64,000 bases of DNA, taken from Dentipellis sp. KUC8613. Its lineage: Eukaryota > Basidiomycota > Agaricomycetes > Russulales > Hericiaceae. The stretch is taken from positions 310,001-374,000 of the forward strand of contig NSJX01000027.1 in assembly GCA_002286715.1 (NCBI GenBank), given 5' to 3'. Each line of letters begins with the position of its first letter. The first letter of the stretch is position 1. The notes under the pieces were generated by a model. The model was not told where the DNA came from. It worked only from the letters and a program-made list of their open reading frames with translations, and did not search any database. This document shows positions 62,411 through 64,000 of the stretch, piece by piece. The position numbers and the translations under genes were made by a program.

Positions 62411-64000
62411 TTGAAAGCGACGGGATAGCCCAATGGTATGTGATGGGAGGTAGCTCGCTCGATGGCGATGGTGCGATGGTGAGAGCTGGAAGGAAGACGC
62501 CAGCCCGCAAGGCTTGCGTGTGGGTCGCGGGCGTCAGGCTGTTTCCGAGGGCCGGCAGGTAAACGCCAGGTGCACAGATAATACATGTTTGGGAAGACCC
62601 ACAGCAAATGTACTCGCTCGGTACGTTGGCAGAACCTCTATGCGACGCCAGAACTTACGAATGTGCTACCGGGAAGATCAAAATTGGTTAGAACACTAGA
62701 TAACTCGAGGAAGCGGTAGCACGTCGAACATAGGCTATCCAAAAGGCGGACGACGAGTACAGCTGCAGGCGAAGAAGCTAGTAGATCGTTAGTAGCTGGC
62801 GCTGGAAAGACCTGTGAGACAAGGAGATTGACAGCAGGCGATGACCCGACGGTGATGATGAGAAGGTGGTAGTTCGGATGAGTTTCGCGACTGTAGTGGG
62901 ACAGAGGTCAGAATGAGTTGTTGTGGCACGAGCCGTGCATGGACTCACTATATTGACTTTCTGCAGACACCTCAATTCCAGGAGCTTCACGAGTTTTCCT
63001 AGGAAGAAAGACATGGAAGAGGTGCGGATAAACGCAGAGTTGACACGGCCCGGCTGCAAAACGAGCGTGTGCTGCAACGGTCGGTTTGCCATTGCGCCAC
63101 GTCTCGAGAAATGTTGACCATCTCGCCCAACGAGTTCTGTCTAGCACTCCGTAGACCAGGTCCAGGTGCGCCTATTGGAATTTCCTAATCGTCCCGAATG
63201 TACTAACATACGTGTCCATTAGCGCATCGAAGACGCCAGCTCCGCCCGCTTCAAAGGCATCGACGCGGATTCGCACATTGAGTCCTCACGATCCACCCGT
63301 CTTCCTCAATAACGTCATCAAGATATTCTCTCATGTAGACGAGTCTATGCCTCGATATTGGTAGACAAGATTGGTACGTACCACTCGCTCTAGGCATATT
63401 CCGACGTATCGTCTGCTGTCCCTACCTCCATCTCCGAGTCCACTATTTTCGCTCTTACACAGGATCGCCCCTGTAATAGCATTCCTCTCGCAAACTCGGC
63501 ACTCCTCAAGCCCATACACAAGGTTCTCACCGTGCTACTGATGACCAAACGACGTCACAACCCGGGGACGTTGCATATATCGCCGTCCAGCGGACGAAAT
63601 GGTGCGGCCTTGGGCATGGTGTGTGCTCTCTTCTTCATGCGCGCGTCGACTGGGCGAAGAACCAACCAAACGGTAGACGTAAGTATTCTCAGCGGCCAGC
63701 GTTGGAGAGAGTAACCATTTCGAAGCACTGTGAGGGATCTACCGGATACATCGCAACAACGAGAAGCTCTGACATAGCCTTATAGGTGCGTCTCTTTCGT
63801 TGTGCTCGTGTCCTGCAGGCCGTTCGTACTGAATTTCTGGGGTTTCAGGTCCGCTGCTGGACGAGCGCGTGGTCGGAACGGCCATTCCTGAAGTGTTGCC
63901 GGTCCGAGGATTCTTGACTTGAGTCAGCTCTCCTACACTACCATTCATTAGACAGGGATGTGAGAACCCATGGAGCCTCAACAGCTACGGATCCGCGACG
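62411..64000. other. No gene recognised (right edge)
   Basis: Contains the NLR promoter region. Short frames occur on both strands without a motif or coherent splice chain. A gene may begin near 63540 on plus and leave the window, but nothing supports naming it. Confidence 0.45.

Overview
This is a eukaryotic, almost certainly basidiomycete (Agaricomycete-like) genome fragment. The genes are broken by many short introns of about 50-70 nt with GT(R)NGT donors and CTRAY-type branch points. Most exons are GC-rich. The protein repertoire is fungal: uracil catabolism URC4, TPS2-type trehalose phosphatase, mitochondrial MAM33, GBP2/HRB1-like RRM protein, Zn(II)2Cys6 and other zinc-finger regulators, LRR-free F-box proteins, and a Goodbye-NACHT-ankyrin NLR. 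I rebuilt exon structures by following reading phase across splice sites. The best supported models (URC4 437 aa, protein-isoaspartate methyltransferase 232 aa, TPS2 959 aa, NLR 1047 aa) close exactly in frame.

Layout. 1.7-14.4 kb: URC4 (+), an SLC45-type sucrose/alpha-glucoside MFS transporter (-), an F-box protein (+), protein-L-isoaspartate methyltransferase (+) and an auxin-efflux-carrier-family transporter (+). 14.6-25.2 kb: a large membrane protein fused to a WD40 domain (-), an MFSD5-like (molybdate-anion-type) transporter (-) and, divergently, a membrane-anchored fatty-aldehyde dehydrogenase (+). 25.2-30.5 kb: a gene-poor stretch with a 755-bp element of two nearly identical 245-bp inverted arms that each carry a tRNA-like head, then one acidic hypothetical protein (+). 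30.5-48.3 kb: a minus-strand run of genes (OYE-family flavin oxidoreductase, GBP2-like SR/RRM protein, nuclear zinc-binding protein, His/Pro-rich hypothetical, MAM33, Zn(II)2Cys6 factor, and a second OYE paralogue about 15 kb from the first). 49.4-51.2 kb: a second F-box protein (+). 51.2-54.7 kb: gene-poor. 54.7-58.3 kb: TPS2 (+). 58.9-62.4 kb: the NLR (-), visibly AT-richer than its neighbours. 62.4-64 kb: no gene recognised.

Functionally this is mostly unlinked housekeeping and nutrient metabolism (pyrimidine salvage, sugar uptake, trehalose synthesis, protein repair, lipid aldehyde clearance, mRNA export) with no evident biosynthetic cluster. The accessory parts are the inverted-repeat element, the F-box genes and above all the NLR. 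That gene is an apparently intact innate-immunity or allorecognition-type receptor with seven near-identical 99-nt ankyrin units and a GC-AG intron placed inside its P-loop.
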